Program-made: the position numbers and the translations under genes
Notes under the pieces: generated by a model
Seen by the model: only the letters and a program-made list of their open reading frames with translations
Told to the model about the DNA's origin: nothing
The model's database searches: none
NCBI GenBank assembly: GCA_013815485.1
Contig: JACDGB010000130.1
Span: forward strand, 1 to 5,947
Direction: 5' to 3'
Source of the DNA: Rubrobacter sp.
GTDB taxonomy: Bacteria; Actinomycetota; Rubrobacteria; Rubrobacterales; Rubrobacteraceae
Length of the DNA stretch: 5,947 nucleotides
Shown: positions 4,708 through 5,947 of the stretch, piece after piece
Layout: every line of letters begins with the position of its first letter
Position numbering within the stretch: the first letter of the stretch is position 1

Positions 4708-5947
4708 ATGGAAGTTACACAAAGAAGTATACACCGAACCGACGAGCCCCCCGCGACTATAAAGAAAGGCGATAAGTCCGCGTCCGCGTGGTTGGTCACG
4801 CTCGCTCAGAACAACTCGGAGGAACTATTCAAGGATCAGTTCGGTGCCCCACACGCGCTGGTGGATGGCGTCCCCATACCCCTCGACGGCCACGCGCAAC
4901 GCTGGTTGCGGATGCTGATCTGGAACGGCAGCCAAAAGACGGTGAAGCGGGAGGACTTGAACGCCGCCACGGAGACGCTGGCGATGCTGGCGAGTTTCGG
5001 GGAAGAGCGACACCTGCATATCCGGGCGGCGCAACACGGCGGCAAGGTGTACGTCTGGGCCGGACCGCACAACGTTATCGAGGTGGACGGGGGCGGCTGG
5101 CGTAGGACAACCGAGCCGCCGGTACTGTTTCGCCAGTTACCGACCCTAAAGCCGCTCCCCAACCCCGTGCCCGGCGGAGACCTCGACAGGCTCAATCACT
5201 ACATACGACTGCGGCACGCGAAGGACCGGCGGCTGAACATGGCCTGGATAGTGACCGCGTACCTTGCGAACATCCCCCGCCCCATAAACCTCGCCACGGG
5301 CGTACAGGGCGCAGCGAAGAGCACGGGTCAGCGGGCCAAGAAGCGTCTCCTTGACCCCGCCGTGCCCGAAGATTTCAAGCTCCGGCGCAAGGATTTCGCG
5401 CAGAACTTGGACAACTGCTACCTCCCCCTCTTCGACAACGCGGGACGGATCGACGACGACCTGACCGACGACCTGAACCGGGCCACGACGGGCAGCGGGA
5501 ACGCGGACAGGAAACTCTACTCGGATAACGAGTCCGTGGTCCGACAGTACAAGCGGGCGATCCTCATCAACGGCATAAACAATCCCACGGAGAAGGGCGA
5601 CTTCATGGACCGCGCCCTTCCGGTTGAGTACGAGCGAGTCCCGGCTACCAAGCGGTGCGGGGAGACGGAACTCTGGGCCGGGTTCGAGCAGGACCACCCC
5701 GCGCTCTTGGGGGCCGTGCTGGACGCCTTGTCTGGGGCCATCAGGTTGCGCGTCCCCCTTGCGGAAACCCCCCGGCTCGCGGACTGGGCGGAGTATGCGG
5801 CGGCTTTTTACGAGTACATGTCCGAGCGGGGACATGCGGGCTGGGGACGGGACCAGTTTGCGCGGGACTGGGCAGCGGTGGAGGAGAAACAGCACGAGGC
5901 CGCGCTAGAAGGCTCCCCCGTCGCCCAGGCCATCCGCAAGCTGATGC
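4708..5947 (+). CDS. P-loop ATPase of phage/plasmid replication-helicase type, partial at C-terminus
   Basis: The frame is open from 4708 to the window end (413 codons, no stop). Residues 40-150 form a domain seen before the ATPase in related phage and element proteins: elements such as AAQHGGKVYVWAG (107-119), a GGGW at 128-131, and the linker LFRQLPTLKPLPNPVPGG (140-157). The ATPase domain has Walker A GVQGAAKST at 198-206, acidic Walker B PLFDN at 240-244 (D243), a sensor-1-like ILINGINN at 285-292 and DRAL at 301-304 with a possible arginine finger R302. This layout recalls primase-associated helicase ATPases of prophages and integrative elements, which act in element DNA replication. Related proteins usually have GxQGxGKST; here the Gly before Lys is Ala (A203). 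ATG 4708 is preferred because GAAAGG lies six bases before it; in-frame ATG 4651 would add 19 residues. Minus-strand open frames across it are shadows. Confidence 0.75.
   Translation, partial: MEVTQRSIHRTDEPPATIKKGDKSASAWLVTLAQNNSEELFKDQFGAPHALVDGVPIPLDGHAQRWLRMLIWNGSQKTVKREDLNAATETLAMLASFGEERHLHIRAAQHGGKVYVWAGPHNVIEVDGGGWRRTTEPPVLFRQLPTLKPLPNPVPGGDLDRLNHYIRLRHAKDRRLNMAWIVTAYLANIPRPINLATGVQGAAKSTGQRAKKRLLDPAVPEDFKLRRKDFAQNLDNCYLPLFDNAGRIDDDLTDDLNRATTGSGNADRKLYSDNESVVRQYKRAILINGINNPTEKGDFMDRALPVEYERVPATKRCGETELWAGFEQDHPALLGAVLDALSGAIRLRVPLAETPRLADWAEYAAAFYEYMSERGHAGWGRDQFARDWAAVEEKQHEAALEGSPVAQAIRKLM

Larger units (their letters stand above)
4270..5947 (+). mobile_element. Probable end of an integrated prophage, satellite or integrative element (partial)
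   Basis: The segment begins where comEC is broken and carries an XRE-type regulator followed by a replication-type P-loop ATPase, a pairing frequent at the control/replication end of prophages, phage satellites and integrative conjugative elements. Both genes face away from the junction. Isoleucine codon ATA is used at 7 of 16 sites in the ATPase and 3 of 5 in the regulator, against 3 of 17 in the comEC remnant (counted by hand), a modest sign of different origin. No integrase, excisionase, transposase or terminal repeat is visible, and the left boundary is approximate. An alternative is a chromosomal rearrangement or chimeric assembly placing element DNA beside comEC. Confidence 0.6.

Noticed and set aside
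5455..5476. Direct repeat GACGACCTGA at 12-base spacing
   Set aside because: It is in frame within the ATPase and encodes Asp-Asp-Leu twice; this is explained by coding sequence and not by a separate repeat element.
5146..5895. 249-codon minus-strand open frame
   Set aside because: It is antisense to the ATPase gene, which has recognisable P-loop motifs in the other strand; the minus-strand translation shows no domain.

Overview
The window looks like chromosomal DNA from a high-GC Gram-positive bacterium that has acquired a mobile-element-like segment on its right side. The chromosomal part (positions 1 to about 4200) carries comEC, holA, rpsT, lepA and hrcA in the order known from Firmicutes and Actinobacteria (for example comEC-holA-rpsT-...-lepA-hemW-hrcA in Bacillus). 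The high GC content, frequent GTG starts and protein style suggest an actinobacterium, perhaps Rubrobacter-like. That placement is an inference from general familiarity and was not tested with a tree.

Layout. On the minus strand, read right to left, are a 5'-truncated comEC (4265-3591), holA for the DNA polymerase III delta subunit (3581-2652), lepA for elongation factor 4 (2303-525) and the first 119 codons of hrcA, the heat-shock repressor (357-1, cut by the window edge). The only chromosomal gene on the plus strand is rpsT for ribosomal protein S20 (2390-2650). It diverges from lepA and converges on holA with one base between the stop codons. hemW, which often lies between lepA and hrcA, is absent. 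Its usual place is a 167-bp spacer holding a long near-perfect hairpin (401-446).

Right side. The ComEC frame loses family resemblance around residue 20 and is closed by an in-frame stop at 4275-4277. Beyond this lie two plus-strand genes of a type common in prophages, phage satellites and integrative elements: a small XRE-type helix-turn-helix regulator (4389-4643) and a P-loop ATPase of the phage/plasmid replication-helicase type (4708 to past the window end, at least 413 residues). The ATPase frame has no stop in the window, so it is easily overlooked. The simplest reading is that a mobile element sits in comEC and the 4200-4290 region is its boundary. This region holds interlocking inverted repeats and is followed by candidate divergent promoters next to the regulator.

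Together, the chromosomal genes are housekeeping functions in replication, translation and heat-shock control, plus a probably inactivated DNA-uptake channel. The right-hand genes look like the control and replication start of an element whose integrase and far end are not visible.
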